Below, piece after piece: positions 7,332 to 15,212 of a DNA stretch of 33,309 nt (the first letter of the stretch is position 1; the number at the start of each line of letters is the position of its first letter). Made by a program: the position numbers and the translations under genes. The notes below the pieces were generated by a model, which had not been told where the DNA came from, did not search any database, and was given only the letters and a program-made list of their open reading frames with translations. This DNA comes from an uncultured Mediterranea sp. (GTDB lineage: Bacteria; Bacteroidota; Bacteroidia; Bacteroidales; Bacteroidaceae): the NCBI GenBank assembly GCA_945831575.1, contig CAMACX010000031.1, forward strand, positions 1 to 33,309. Direction: 5' to 3'.

Positions 7332-8450
7332 ATGATTACTTCAGATCAACTGAAAGATATAAAAGAACGTACCGAAGCCCTCAACCGATACCTCGACATT
7401 GAAGGCAAGAAAATCCAGGTGGAGGAAGAGCAGCTACGCACGCAGGCCCCCGGCTTCTGGGATGACCAGAAGGCTGCCGAAGCCCAGATGAAAAAGGTCA
7501 AAGGACTGCAGCAATGGATTGCCGGCTACCAGGAAGTGAAGACCCTGAGCGACGAGCTCCAGCTAGCCTTTGACTTCTATAAGGACGAATTGGTCACGGA
7601 GGAAGAGGTGGATGACGCTTACCGCAAAGCTGCCCAGGCCGTGGAGGCCCTGGAGCTGAAGAACATGCTCCGCGAAGAGGCCGACCAGATGGACTGCGTA
7701 CTCAAGATCAACTCCGGTGCCGGCGGCACGGAGAGCCAGGACTGGGCCAGCATGCTGATGCGCATGTACCTGCGCTATGCCGAGACCCACGGCTACAAAG
7801 CCACCATTGCCAACCTCCAGGAGGGCGATGAGGCAGGCATCAAAACCTGTACCATCGAAATCAGTGGCAGCTATGCCTACGGCTATCTGAAGGGCGAGAA
7901 CGGCGTACACCGGCTGGTGCGCGTATCGCCCTACAACGCCCAGGGTAAGCGCATGACTTCGTTTGCCTCCGTCTTCGTCACCCCCCTCGTGGATGACACC
8001 ATCGAGGTCAACATCGAGACGGCCCGCATCTCCTGGGACACCTTCCGCAGTGGCGGTGCCGGCGGTCAGAACGTCAACAAGGTAGAGTCGGGCGTACGCC
8101 TGCGTTACCAATACAAGGACCCCTACACCGGTGAGGAGGAGGAAATCTTGATTGAGAATACCGAGACACGCGACCAACCCAAGAACCGCGAGAATGCCCT
8201 CCGCCTGCTCCGCTCCATGCTCTACGACAAGGAGATGAAGCATCGCATGGCCGAACAGGCTAAGGTGGAGGCCGGAAAGAAAAAAATCGAGTGGGGCTCG
8301 CAAATCCGCAGCTACGTCTTCGACGACCGCCGCGTGAAGGACCATCGCACCAACTACCAGACGAGCGACGTCAACGGTGTGATGGATGGTAAGATTGATG
8401 ACTTCATCAAGGCCTACCTCATGGAGTTTGCCGGAAGTGAGAACGAGTAA
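7332..8450 (+). CDS. prfB: Peptide chain release factor 2 (RF2)
   Basis: Terminates translation at UGA and UAA codons in the ribosomal A site. The protein has 372 residues, close to the usual length. It contains the peptidyl-hydrolysis motif G244-G-Q246 in S-G-G-A-G-G-Q-N-V-N-K, and the RF2 N-terminal coiled region (E-R-T-E-A-L-N-R-Y-L). The codon-recognition tripeptide, S-P-F in E. coli RF2, is S199-P200-Y201 here. The frame is uninterrupted: at the position where many bacteria have an in-frame UGA and a +1 frameshift (after R-Y-L, residue 21) there is an ordinary Asp codon, so RF2 autoregulation by frameshifting is absent. A perfect promoter lies just upstream. The symporter gene starts 56 bases downstream on the same strand and may share the transcript. 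Confidence 0.97.
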   Translation: MITSDQLKDIKERTEALNRYLDIEGKKIQVEEEQLRTQAPGFWDDQKAAEAQMKKVKGLQQWIAGYQEVKTLSDELQLAFDFYKDELVTEEEVDDAYRKAAQAVEALELKNMLREEADQMDCVLKINSGAGGTESQDWASMLMRMYLRYAETHGYKATIANLQEGDEAGIKTCTIEISGSYAYGYLKGENGVHRLVRVSPYNAQGKRMTSFASVFVTPLVDDTIEVNIETARISWDTFRSGGAGGQNVNKVESGVRLRYQYKDPYTGEEEEILIENTETRDQPKNRENALRLLRSMLYDKEMKHRMAEQAKVEAGKKKIEWGSQIRSYVFDDRRVKDHRTNYQTSDVNGVMDGKIDDFIKAYLMEFAGSENE

Positions 8451-8506
8451 ACCCATTGATTCATTAAACCTATACCGTTGAAAATCAACAACACCTTATC
8501 TAAGTT

Positions 8507-10021
8507 ATGTATAAAATTTTTAAAGGCTTCCAATTAGTTGAAGCGTACCATTCGCAGAAGAAGTCGAAACGACTTTCAGAGAACAAAGTACCGTCGCGGA
8601 TTGTGAAACTCACCGCGGCCATCATCGTCTCATTGGCCCTCTGGCTGATGCCGCCCGAGATGCTGGGCATGCCCGACCTGACCTTGGTTGAGCAGCGCCT
8701 TGTCTCCATCTTCGTGTTTGCCACCATGATGTGGGTGCTCGAAGCAGTACCTGCATGGACTACCTCACTCGTGGTGGTGGTCCTCCTACTACTCTGCACG
8801 AGCGACAGCAGTCTCTGGTTCTTCAGGCAAGAGAGCAACATGCAGGCCCTGGGCACCGTGGTGAAGTATAAGTCCATCATGCACTGCTTTGCCGACCCCA
8901 TCATCATGCTCTTCATCGGTGGATTCATCCTGGCCATCGCCGCCACCAAGAGTGGTCTGGACGTGATGCTGGCCCGTGTGCTGCTCAAACCTTTCGGCAC
9001 CCAGTCGAAGTATGTGCTACTTGGCTTCATCCTGGTGACAGCCCTCTTCTCAATGTTCATCAGTAACACAGCCACGGCCGCCATGATGCTCACCTTCCTG
9101 ACCCCTGTGCTCAAGGCGCTCCCTGCCGATGGTAAGGGTAAGATTGGTCTGGCCCTGGCCATCCCTGTAGCAGCCAACGTAGGCGGTATGGGTACCCCCA
9201 TTGGCACGCCTCCTAATGCCATCGCCCTGAAGTACCTCAATGACCCCGAAGGCCTCAACCTGAACATCGGCTTCGGCGAGTGGATGAGCTTCATGACCCC
9301 CTATACTATCGTGGTGCTCTTCATTGCCTGGTTCATCCTGCTCCGCTTCTTCCCCTTCAAGCAGAAGACCATCGTGCTGGAGATTGAGGGTGAAGCCAAG
9401 AAGGACTGGCGCAGCATCCTGGTCTATGTAACCTTCGCTATCACCGTGCTTCTCTGGATGACGGATAAATACACGGGCGTAAACGCCAATGCCGTAGCCA
9501 TGATTCCCGTAGCCGTATTCTGCGTAACGGGAGTCATTACCAAGCGCGACCTGGAGGAAATCAACTGGAGTGTGCTCTGGATGGTTGCCGGTGGTTTCGC
9601 TCTGGGTGTGGCCCTCAACGAAAGCGGTCTGGCACAGCACCTGATTGCTGCCATCCCGTTCAACACCTGGTCACCCACGCTGATGATCATCGGTTCGGGT
9701 CTGCTCTGCTGGGCCATGGCCAACTTCATCTCACATACGGCTACCGCCGCCCTTCTCGTGCCTATCTTGGCCATTGCCGGTACGAGCATGAGTGAACAGC
9801 TCGCCGTACTGGGTGGTGTACCCACGCTGCTCATCGGTGTAGCCCTCGGCTCATCACTCGCCATGATCCTGCCTATCAGTACGCCTCCTAACGCACTCGC
9901 TCACGCCACGGGCATGATTCAGCAGCGCGACATGGAGAAGGTCGGTATCATCATGGGTATCATCGGCCTCGTGCTCGGCTACACGATGCTTATCGTTCTA
10001 GGCTCCAACGGCATATTATAA
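8507..10021 (+). CDS. DASS family (SLC13-type) sodium/anion symporter
   Basis: An inner-membrane carrier of the divalent anion:sodium symporter family, whose members take up dicarboxylates, citrate or sulfate with Na+. It has 504 residues and about 11 membrane segments. Both inverted-repeat substrate and sodium sites are visible: the first S186-N-T188 followed by A-T-A-A-M-M, with G-T-P-P-N-A; the second is S409-H-T411 followed by A-T-A-A-L-L, with S-T-P-P-N-A-L-A-H. The second motif has His where the well-studied members have Asn. It lies between prfB and a bidirectional terminator. The substrate cannot be assigned from sequence; C4-dicarboxylate is a reasonable guess in a fumarate/succinate-metabolising bacterium. 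Confidence 0.9.
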   Translation: MYKIFKGFQLVEAYHSQKKSKRLSENKVPSRIVKLTAAIIVSLALWLMPPEMLGMPDLTLVEQRLVSIFVFATMMWVLEAVPAWTTSLVVVVLLLLCTSDSSLWFFRQESNMQALGTVVKYKSIMHCFADPIIMLFIGGFILAIAATKSGLDVMLARVLLKPFGTQSKYVLLGFILVTALFSMFISNTATAAMMLTFLTPVLKALPADGKGKIGLALAIPVAANVGGMGTPIGTPPNAIALKYLNDPEGLNLNIGFGEWMSFMTPYTIVVLFIAWFILLRFFPFKQKTIVLEIEGEAKKDWRSILVYVTFAITVLLWMTDKYTGVNANAVAMIPVAVFCVTGVITKRDLEEINWSVLWMVAGGFALGVALNESGLAQHLIAAIPFNTWSPTLMIIGSGLLCWAMANFISHTATAALLVPILAIAGTSMSEQLAVLGGVPTLLIGVALGSSLAMILPISTPPNALAHATGMIQQRDMEKVGIIMGIIGLVLGYTMLIVLGSNGIL

Positions 10022-10040
10022 TTTAGTATAACCCCATAAG

Positions 10041-10085
10041 AACAAGACGACCACCCCAGCCAATGCCAGGGTGGTCGTCTTGTTT
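10041..10085 (+). terminator. Strong terminator between the convergent symporter and acyl-CoA ligase genes
   Basis: A perfect 16-bp inverted repeat (10041-10056 with 10069-10084, 12-base loop) lies 19 bases after the symporter stop and 17 bases after the ligase stop on the other strand. The plus-strand stem ends in T-rich sequence; the minus-strand exit is less T-rich. It probably ends transcription from both sides. Confidence 0.8.
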
Positions 10086-10101
10086 ATAATAGCATTAATA
10101 G

Positions 10102-11904
10102 TTACTCATACATCTTATCAATCACCTCCTTGTAGTGCTTAGCTACCACGCCTCGCTTAATCTTGAGCGTGTTGGTCAGCTCACCATTCTCCATGCTGAA
10201 GGGCTCGGGCAGGAGGGTGAAGCGCTTCACCTGCTCATAGTGGGCAAACTGCTGCTGCAGGGTCTCGATACGGGCAGTGAACAGGTTCTGAATCTTGGGG
10301 TTAGCCAGCAAGTCACTCATCGAATCGTAGGTGATACCCTTCTCCTTGGCATACTGCTCCACGTAGGGATATACGGGTACGATAAGCGCTGATACAAACT
10401 TGCGCTGGTCTGCAATGATGGTAATCTGGTCGATGTAGCGGTCAATGCCCAGCTTGCTCTCCAGCGCCTGCGGACAGATGTACTTGCCGTTGCTCGTCTT
10501 GAAGAGATCCTTGATACGCTCGGTCAAGAAGAGGCTACGTCCCTTCAGGTAGCCGGCATCACCCGTGTGAAACCACCCATCAGCATCAATGGCTGCTTCC
10601 GTAGCTTCCTGCTTACGGTAGTAGCCGCGAGTGATGGTCTTACCTCGCAGCAAGATTTCATTCTCTTCGCCAATCTTCACCTCCAGGCCAGGCAGCACCT
10701 CGCCCACAGAGCCTATCTCAAAGCGATCGACACCAAAGCAAGATACCGTGGCACAGCTCTCCGTCAGTCCGTAGCCCACTATCATGTTGATGCCTACGGC
10801 ATGAACAAACTCACAGATTTCATTGGGCACCGCAGCTCCCGCCGTAGGGAAGAAGTTACCGCGATCGATGCCGATGGTCTTCTTCAAGAGTGCATAGATA
10901 GTACGTTCATAGAATTTATACTTCAGATGGAGCATGAGGGGCGGCTTTTTACCCAGACGAAGGTAATCGAGGTTATGCTCCTTACCCACCTTGATGGCAT
11001 CGAGCATCATGGTCTTCACTACCCCCGTCTCGTTAGCAATCTTCTCCTGCACGCCCGCATAGACCTTCTCCCAGAAGCGGGGCACACTGCACATCACCGT
11101 GGGGCGTACCTCCTTGATGGTGGTCTGAATGTCCTGCGGACGGAGGTTGATACAGACCTCAGCCCCCTTGTGGAGGCAGACATAGGTCCATCCGCGCTCA
11201 AAGACGTGAGTCAGCGGCAGGAAGCAGAGCGAGATGTCCTGGTCGCTGAAGGTCGTAAGACACTCGTCGTGAGTGCGGAACTGCTCCTGCCAGGCCTCAT
11301 GACGCAGAGTGACCCCTTTGGGTTCACCCGTCGTACCGGAAGTGTAGAGGATATTGGCCACATCGTCGAGTGTGGCCTCAGCCGAACGCTTCTCCACCAG
11401 GTCGTTGCACGGGAATCCCTCCCCCTGGCGGACAAACTCGTCGAAGAAGATGGAGGTGGTGTCGCGTGCATCACGCTGGATGCTACGGTCGAAGAGGATG
11501 AGCTGCTTAATGGAGTGGCACATCCCCAACACACTGAAGGCGGCATCATACTGGAACTGCTCTCCCACGAAAAGGTAGCGAATCGAAGCATCATTGATGA
11601 TGTATTGCGCCTGAGCCGGTGAGCTCGTGGCATACAGCGGAATCGTCACGGCCCGGTTGGCAAAAGCGGCAAAATCCACGTAGAGGCATTCGGGCTTATT
11701 CTGCGAGAAGATGCCGATATTCTCCTGCACCCCCACGCCAGCGGCTGCCAGCGCGTTGGCCGTGAGCCGCACCTGATGCGAGAACTCATTCCACGTGATG
11801 GGAAGCCAGGTGGAGCGCTCGTAGTCCCTGTAGCGAAGGGCTACCCTGTCTCCGTACTTCTCTGCCTGACGATGTATCAAGACAGACAAATGATGGTAAG
11901 TCAT
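10102..11904 (-). CDS. Long-chain fatty acid-CoA ligase (AMP-forming)
   Basis: Activates fatty acids to acyl-CoA through an acyl-AMP intermediate; FadD-like. The 600-residue protein shows the adenylate-forming signature Y-T-S-G-T-T-G-E-P-K-G (187-197), then G-Y-G-L-T-E, G-W-F-H-T-G-D, the hinge region T-E-R-I-K-D-L-F-K-T-S-N-G-K-Y-I and the C-terminal catalytic lysine region T-N-T-L-K-I-K-R. The K-T-S-N-G-K hinge is characteristic of long-chain acyl-CoA synthetases. No membrane segment is obvious. It stands alone, convergent with the symporter and divergent from the M20 deacylase, with a perfect -7 box about 25 bases before its start. Its role could be exogenous fatty-acid salvage rather than beta-oxidation; this is inference. 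Confidence 0.92.
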   Translation of the reverse strand: MTYHHLSVLIHRQAEKYGDRVALRYRDYERSTWLPITWNEFSHQVRLTANALAAAGVGVQENIGIFSQNKPECLYVDFAAFANRAVTIPLYATSSPAQAQYIINDASIRYLFVGEQFQYDAAFSVLGMCHSIKQLILFDRSIQRDARDTTSIFFDEFVRQGEGFPCNDLVEKRSAEATLDDVANILYTSGTTGEPKGVTLRHEAWQEQFRTHDECLTTFSDQDISLCFLPLTHVFERGWTYVCLHKGAEVCINLRPQDIQTTIKEVRPTVMCSVPRFWEKVYAGVQEKIANETGVVKTMMLDAIKVGKEHNLDYLRLGKKPPLMLHLKYKFYERTIYALLKKTIGIDRGNFFPTAGAAVPNEICEFVHAVGINMIVGYGLTESCATVSCFGVDRFEIGSVGEVLPGLEVKIGEENEILLRGKTITRGYYRKQEATEAAIDADGWFHTGDAGYLKGRSLFLTERIKDLFKTSNGKYICPQALESKLGIDRYIDQITIIADQRKFVSALIVPVYPYVEQYAKEKGITYDSMSDLLANPKIQNLFTARIETLQQQFAHYEQVKRFTLLPEPFSMENGELTNTLKIKRGVVAKHYKEVIDKMYE

Positions 11905-11929
11905 ATTGTTGGTTTTATAATTCTCGCCA

Positions 11930-11937
11930 CAAAGTTA
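11930..11937 (-). promoter_or_regulatory. Probable -7 box of the acyl-CoA ligase gene
   Basis: TAACTTTG on the minus strand matches TAnnTTTG exactly and is 25 bases upstream of the ligase ATG. No TTTG is found at the expected -33 distance. Confidence 0.5.
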
Positions 11938-12033
11938 ATGGTTTCAAATGAAACTATCCCGTTTTTTCCTTATTTTTCTTCTGAAATTGCAAGATAATTG
12001 CTCAAAAAGGAACAATGTATGCAAAAGATACGC

Positions 12034-12041
12034 TATCTTTA
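12034..12041 (+). promoter_or_regulatory. Possible -7 box of the M20 deacylase gene
   Basis: TATCTTTA matches TAnnTTTG at 7 of 8 positions, 50 bases before the chosen start at 12092. It supports that start over an in-frame ATG at 11948, which would lie upstream of this box. No -33 box is evident. Confidence 0.35.
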
Positions 12042-12091
12042 CCCCCGAAAAGCGCCAAATGGGCTTTTCTAACATCATACCCTATTATATT

Positions 12092-13177
12092 ATGCAAGCA
12101 AAACAGAATTACCCCATAGCGCAGCTGACCGACGAAGCGGTAGGGCTGCTCAAGCAACTCATCAGCATCCCCTCGGTGAGCCGAGAAGAGAAGGAGGCAG
12201 CCGATGCGCTGCAGCAGTACATCGAACAGCAAGGCATCTCCACCGGTCGGAGCGGCAATAACGTGTGGTGTTTCTCACCCGGATTTGATACCCGTAGGCC
12301 CACCTTGCTGCTCAACTCGCACATCGACACGGTAAAGCCCGTGGCGGGCTGGATGAAGCAACCCTTCAGGCCGCAGCTAGAGAGCAATGGAAAGCTCTAT
12401 GGTCTGGGTAGTAATGATGCCGGAGCCAGCGTGGTAAGCCTGCTGCAGACCTTTATTGCCCTGAGCGGCACACAGCAACGCTACAACCTCATCTTCCTGG
12501 CTTCGTGCGAGGAAGAGGTGTCGGGCAAAGGGGGTATCGAGAGTGTGCTACCGCAACTTCCACCCATCACCTTTGCCCTAGTAGGTGAACCCACGGAGAT
12601 GCATCCGGCCATTGCGGAAAAGGGATTGATGGTACTTGACGTGACGGCTACGGGACGCTCAGGTCATGCCGCTCGCGAGGAGGGGGACAACGCCATCTAT
12701 AAGGTGCTCGACGACATTGCCTGGTTCCGCGACTACCGCTTCTCGAAAGTCTCCCCCCTACTCGGCCCCGTAAAGATGAGCGTCACGGTAATTCAGGCAG
12801 GTACGCAGCACAACGTAGTGCCCGATAAATGTACCTTTACGGTCGATATCCGCAGCAACGAGTACTACACTAACGAGGAGTTGTACGAGGAGATCAGTCA
12901 CCACATCAGCTGTCAGCCCGTAGCCCGCTCATTCCGTCTCGGTTCATCACATGTCAATCCATCGCACCCCTTGGTAGAACGTGCCATAGCCATGGGCCGA
13001 AAGCCTTTCGGCTCCCCCACCCTGAGTGACCAGGCCCTGATGCGCTTCCCCTCGATGAAGATGGGTCCGGGCAAGAGCAGCCGCTCCCACACAGCCAACG
13101 AATTCATCTTTGTCAAAGAGATAGAAGAGGCTATCCGGCTCTACCTGGAGCTGCTTGATGGAGCGGATATTCAATGA
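12092..13177 (+). CDS. argE: M20 family metallohydrolase, acetylornithine/succinylornithine deacylase-like
   Basis: Probably removes the N-acyl group from acylornithine in arginine synthesis; Bacteroides is known to use N-succinyl rather than N-acetyl intermediates, so the substrate may be N-succinylornithine. The 361-residue protein has the M20 layout: H77-x-D79 in N-S-H-I-D-T-V-K-P, the bridging D109 in G-S-N-D-A-G-A-S, the Glu cluster 140-142 in S-C-E-E-E-V-S-G-K, E166 in V-G-E-P-T-E-M, a dimerisation-lid domain with G-H-A-A-R and Q-H-N-V-V-P, and the last metal ligand H333 in R-S-H-T-A-N-E. The start at 12092 is preferred because upstream in-frame ATGs add a non-homologous hydrophobic head. 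No other arginine gene is adjacent, so the pathway assignment rests on family resemblance. Confidence 0.8.
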   Translation: MQAKQNYPIAQLTDEAVGLLKQLISIPSVSREEKEAADALQQYIEQQGISTGRSGNNVWCFSPGFDTRRPTLLLNSHIDTVKPVAGWMKQPFRPQLESNGKLYGLGSNDAGASVVSLLQTFIALSGTQQRYNLIFLASCEEEVSGKGGIESVLPQLPPITFALVGEPTEMHPAIAEKGLMVLDVTATGRSGHAAREEGDNAIYKVLDDIAWFRDYRFSKVSPLLGPVKMSVTVIQAGTQHNVVPDKCTFTVDIRSNEYYTNEELYEEISHHISCQPVARSFRLGSSHVNPSHPLVERAIAMGRKPFGSPTLSDQALMRFPSMKMGPGKSSRSHTANEFIFVKEIEEAIRLYLELLDGADIQ

Positions 13178-13204
13178 CAAATCGTTGGTGAACAGCTCTT
13201 TCAG

Positions 13205-13240
13205 AACCACAGATTCCCACAGACAAAAAGATCTGTGGTT
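13205..13240 (+). terminator. Hairpin between the convergent M20 deacylase and EnvC-like genes
   Basis: A perfect 10-bp inverted repeat, AACCACAGAT (13205-13214) and ATCTGTGGTT (13231-13240), with a 16-base loop that repeats the CCCACAGA theme. It lies between two convergent genes, but no clear T-run follows on either side, so intrinsic termination is only possible. Confidence 0.4.
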
Positions 13241-13290
13241 ATCTTGTCCAATCTGCGTCATCAGTGTGCCATGACAAGTCGTAGCTGTTA

Positions 13291-14601
13291 TCAGCGATTA
13301 AGCCAGGACTCGGGATTGAGTTTCTGGTTGCCTTTGTAGAGGCGGAACTCCAGGACGGTACGCTGTCCATCGGAGGGGTCACTGAAGATGTCACCCAGCT
13401 CCTGCTTGGTGGCAACTTGCTGCCCCTTCTTGACATACACCTTCTTGAGGTTGGCGTAGAGCGTCATGTAGTCACCGTGGCGCACAATGACGTTGAAGAG
13501 GCCGTTGTTGGGGAAGATGGCAGTCACCACGCCATTGAAGACGTTGCGGGCCTTGGCCCCGGGCTTGGCCTGGATGGTGATACCCTTGTTGTCGAGCTTG
13601 ACATTCTTCAGTCCTTCAACATTGTATTGTCCAAAGTGACTGGTGATGAGGTAAGGCCCTGTGACGGGCATGGGCAGACGACCCTTGTTGGTGGCAAAGT
13701 CAGCGGCCAGGGCACGGTCTGCCTTGGTCAAGCTATACTTCTCCATGGGGGCTGAGGGATTCTTGGAGCCCGAGAATGTACCCGATCCACTCCTTTTGGC
13801 CTCCTCCTTCTTGCGAGCGGCAGCTTCACGGCGGGCCTCCTCTTCAGCAGCCTTGCGGGCACGCTCTATCTCTTCAGCAATCAATTTGTCAATGCGGGCA
13901 TTGAGTTGGTTGGCTTGGCGACGCTTCTTGGCCAGCTCGTTCTGCAACCCTTTCTGTTTCTTCTTCAGCCCATCGACCACCTTCTTCTTCTCAGCCTCCA
14001 TCGCTTCGAGGCGCTTGCGCTCGGTCTCCCGTTCGGCAAGCAGGTTGGTCTTGGCCTTGCGCACAGCAAGGAGCTCAGACTTTTTCTTCGTGACCTGCTC
14101 CTGCTTCTCCTTGATTTCCTCCCCCTGCAACCGCTGGTAGGTGGCGTACTCGCGCACATAGCGCATGCGGCGGTAAGTCTGAGCTAGGTTGTCGGCAGAG
14201 AAGATAAACATCAGTTTCTCCTGGATGGAACGGTTCTTGTAGAGGTACTGCACAGAGGCCTCGTATTTCTTCTTCTTGTCAGTCAGCTCGCTCTGCAAGC
14301 GCCTGAGTTGTTTCTCCAGTTGACTCACCTCCCCATCGATGCGGTCCAGGTCATTGTTGATAAGCTGGATGTAGCGCTTACGCTCCTCAATCTGTCCCGT
14401 GAGGGCAGCAAGCCCATTAAGCTGACTACCCACATCCTTCTTGGTGGATTGCAGCAACGTCTCCGACTCGGCTATCTGTTTCTGCAGTTCTCCCCTTCGC
14501 CCCTCCAACTCCTTGATGAGTTTGTTGGACTGGGCTGATACGAAGGTGCTGCAAAGCACACCAATGAGAAGAAGGGCCAAACGCGACATAAGCCTAATCA
14601 T
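13291..14601 (-). CDS. EnvC-like murein hydrolase activator: secreted coiled coil plus degenerate LytM (M23) domain
   Basis: EnvC-type proteins do not cut peptidoglycan themselves but activate amidases in cell separation. The 436-residue protein has a signal peptide (to about residue 23, F-V-S-A-Q), a very long Lys/Glu-rich coiled coil (about 25-280), and a C-terminal LytM fold (about 315-436). The zinc ligands of active M23 peptidases are missing: the H-x3-D site reads L-D-N-K-G-I-T-I, the Y-A-H-L site reads Y-A-N-L, and the last H-x-H site reads V-L-E-F-R-L. This fits a non-catalytic activator. A second in-frame Met lies four codons downstream of the chosen start and would work equally well. 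A 40-base array of 7-bp repeats fills the gap from the DUF4292 gene, so the gene belongs to the dut/TPR/DUF4292 unit. Confidence 0.88.
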   Translation of the reverse strand: MIRLMSRLALLLIGVLCSTFVSAQSNKLIKELEGRRGELQKQIAESETLLQSTKKDVGSQLNGLAALTGQIEERKRYIQLINNDLDRIDGEVSQLEKQLRRLQSELTDKKKKYEASVQYLYKNRSIQEKLMFIFSADNLAQTYRRMRYVREYATYQRLQGEEIKEKQEQVTKKKSELLAVRKAKTNLLAERETERKRLEAMEAEKKKVVDGLKKKQKGLQNELAKKRRQANQLNARIDKLIAEEIERARKAAEEEARREAAARKKEEAKRSGSGTFSGSKNPSAPMEKYSLTKADRALAADFATNKGRLPMPVTGPYLITSHFGQYNVEGLKNVKLDNKGITIQAKPGAKARNVFNGVVTAIFPNNGLFNVIVRHGDYMTLYANLKKVYVKKGQQVATKQELGDIFSDPSDGQRTVLEFRLYKGNQKLNPESWLNR

Positions 14602-14641
14602 TAATCACTAAACACTAATCACTAATCACTAAACACTACAA
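14602..14641 (-). repeat. Degenerate heptamer array filling the DUF4292/EnvC junction
   Basis: Five 7-bp units on the plus strand (TAATCAC, TAAACAC, TAATCAC, TAATCAC, TAAACAC; 14602-14636) followed by five unit-like bases. The array occupies exactly the space between the DUF4292 stop codon and the EnvC start codon, so it forms the whole leader of the EnvC gene on the transcript. Confidence 0.85.
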
Positions 14642-15211
14642 TCAGAGTCCCATCAACATGCCGAGAAGCTCCTCAATGGGCACCTGCTTGTAGCGGCTGC
14701 TCAAGGTGGTGGGAGTCAACTTGAGGGGTTGGGTAGAGAAGTCAGTCAACTCTATCTTGGCCTTCTCCAGCGAAGGAATCCCCAGTTCGGTACCGGTGAG
14801 CGAGCGCTTACCTCCAGGGCGGGCTGCGGCATAGAGCAACTTCTCAAGCCGCTCAAAGGTTGCCTTACGAGGCAGGTACTGCTTCAGTTCGCTCCGCGTG
14901 GCCCGCACGTAGCGCTTGTTCATGCGGTCCACGAGCAGAATCTCATCTGGGGTCACCTCCATACGCGCCACCTCCGTGCGGAGGATGGGCATAAGCAGGG
15001 AGAGCTGCAAAAGCTCGCCATTCTGCAACTTCATCGTACCATCTACGGTCAGTACGGCATCCTTGGTGGGCACTGTAAGCTCCACCTTGGATGACAGGCA
15101 ACCGGTGGTCTCATCTATTCCACTCACGGCACGGCTGGCTGTGCGGCATCCCGCCAGCAGCCAAAGGCTCCCTATCAACAGGAGCAGGTATTGGATGTGT
15201 AATCGCTTCAT
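14642..15211 (-). CDS. DUF4292-type lipoprotein, LolA/LolB-like
   Basis: A 189-residue predicted lipoprotein with a hydrophobic leader and lipobox L-L-A-G-C (Cys22). The body is mainly alternating beta-strand pattern (V-E-L-T-V-P-T-K-D-A-V-L-T-V-D-G-T-M-K-L) with the characteristic segment A-R-M-E-V-T-P-D-E-I-L-L-V-D-R-M-N-K-R-Y-V. This resembles the Bacteroidetes DUF4292 family; size, lipid anchor and strand-rich body resemble outer-membrane lipoprotein acceptors of the LolB type, but that link is my inference. The gene starts one base after the TPR gene's stop codon, which implies translational coupling, and it is followed by the EnvC-like gene. Confidence 0.75.
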   Translation of the reverse strand: MKRLHIQYLLLLIGSLWLLAGCRTASRAVSGIDETTGCLSSKVELTVPTKDAVLTVDGTMKLQNGELLQLSLLMPILRTEVARMEVTPDEILLVDRMNKRYVRATRSELKQYLPRKATFERLEKLLYAAARPGGKRSLTGTELGIPSLEKAKIELTDFSTQPLKLTPTTLSSRYKQVPIEELLGMLMGL

Positions 15212-15212
15212 A

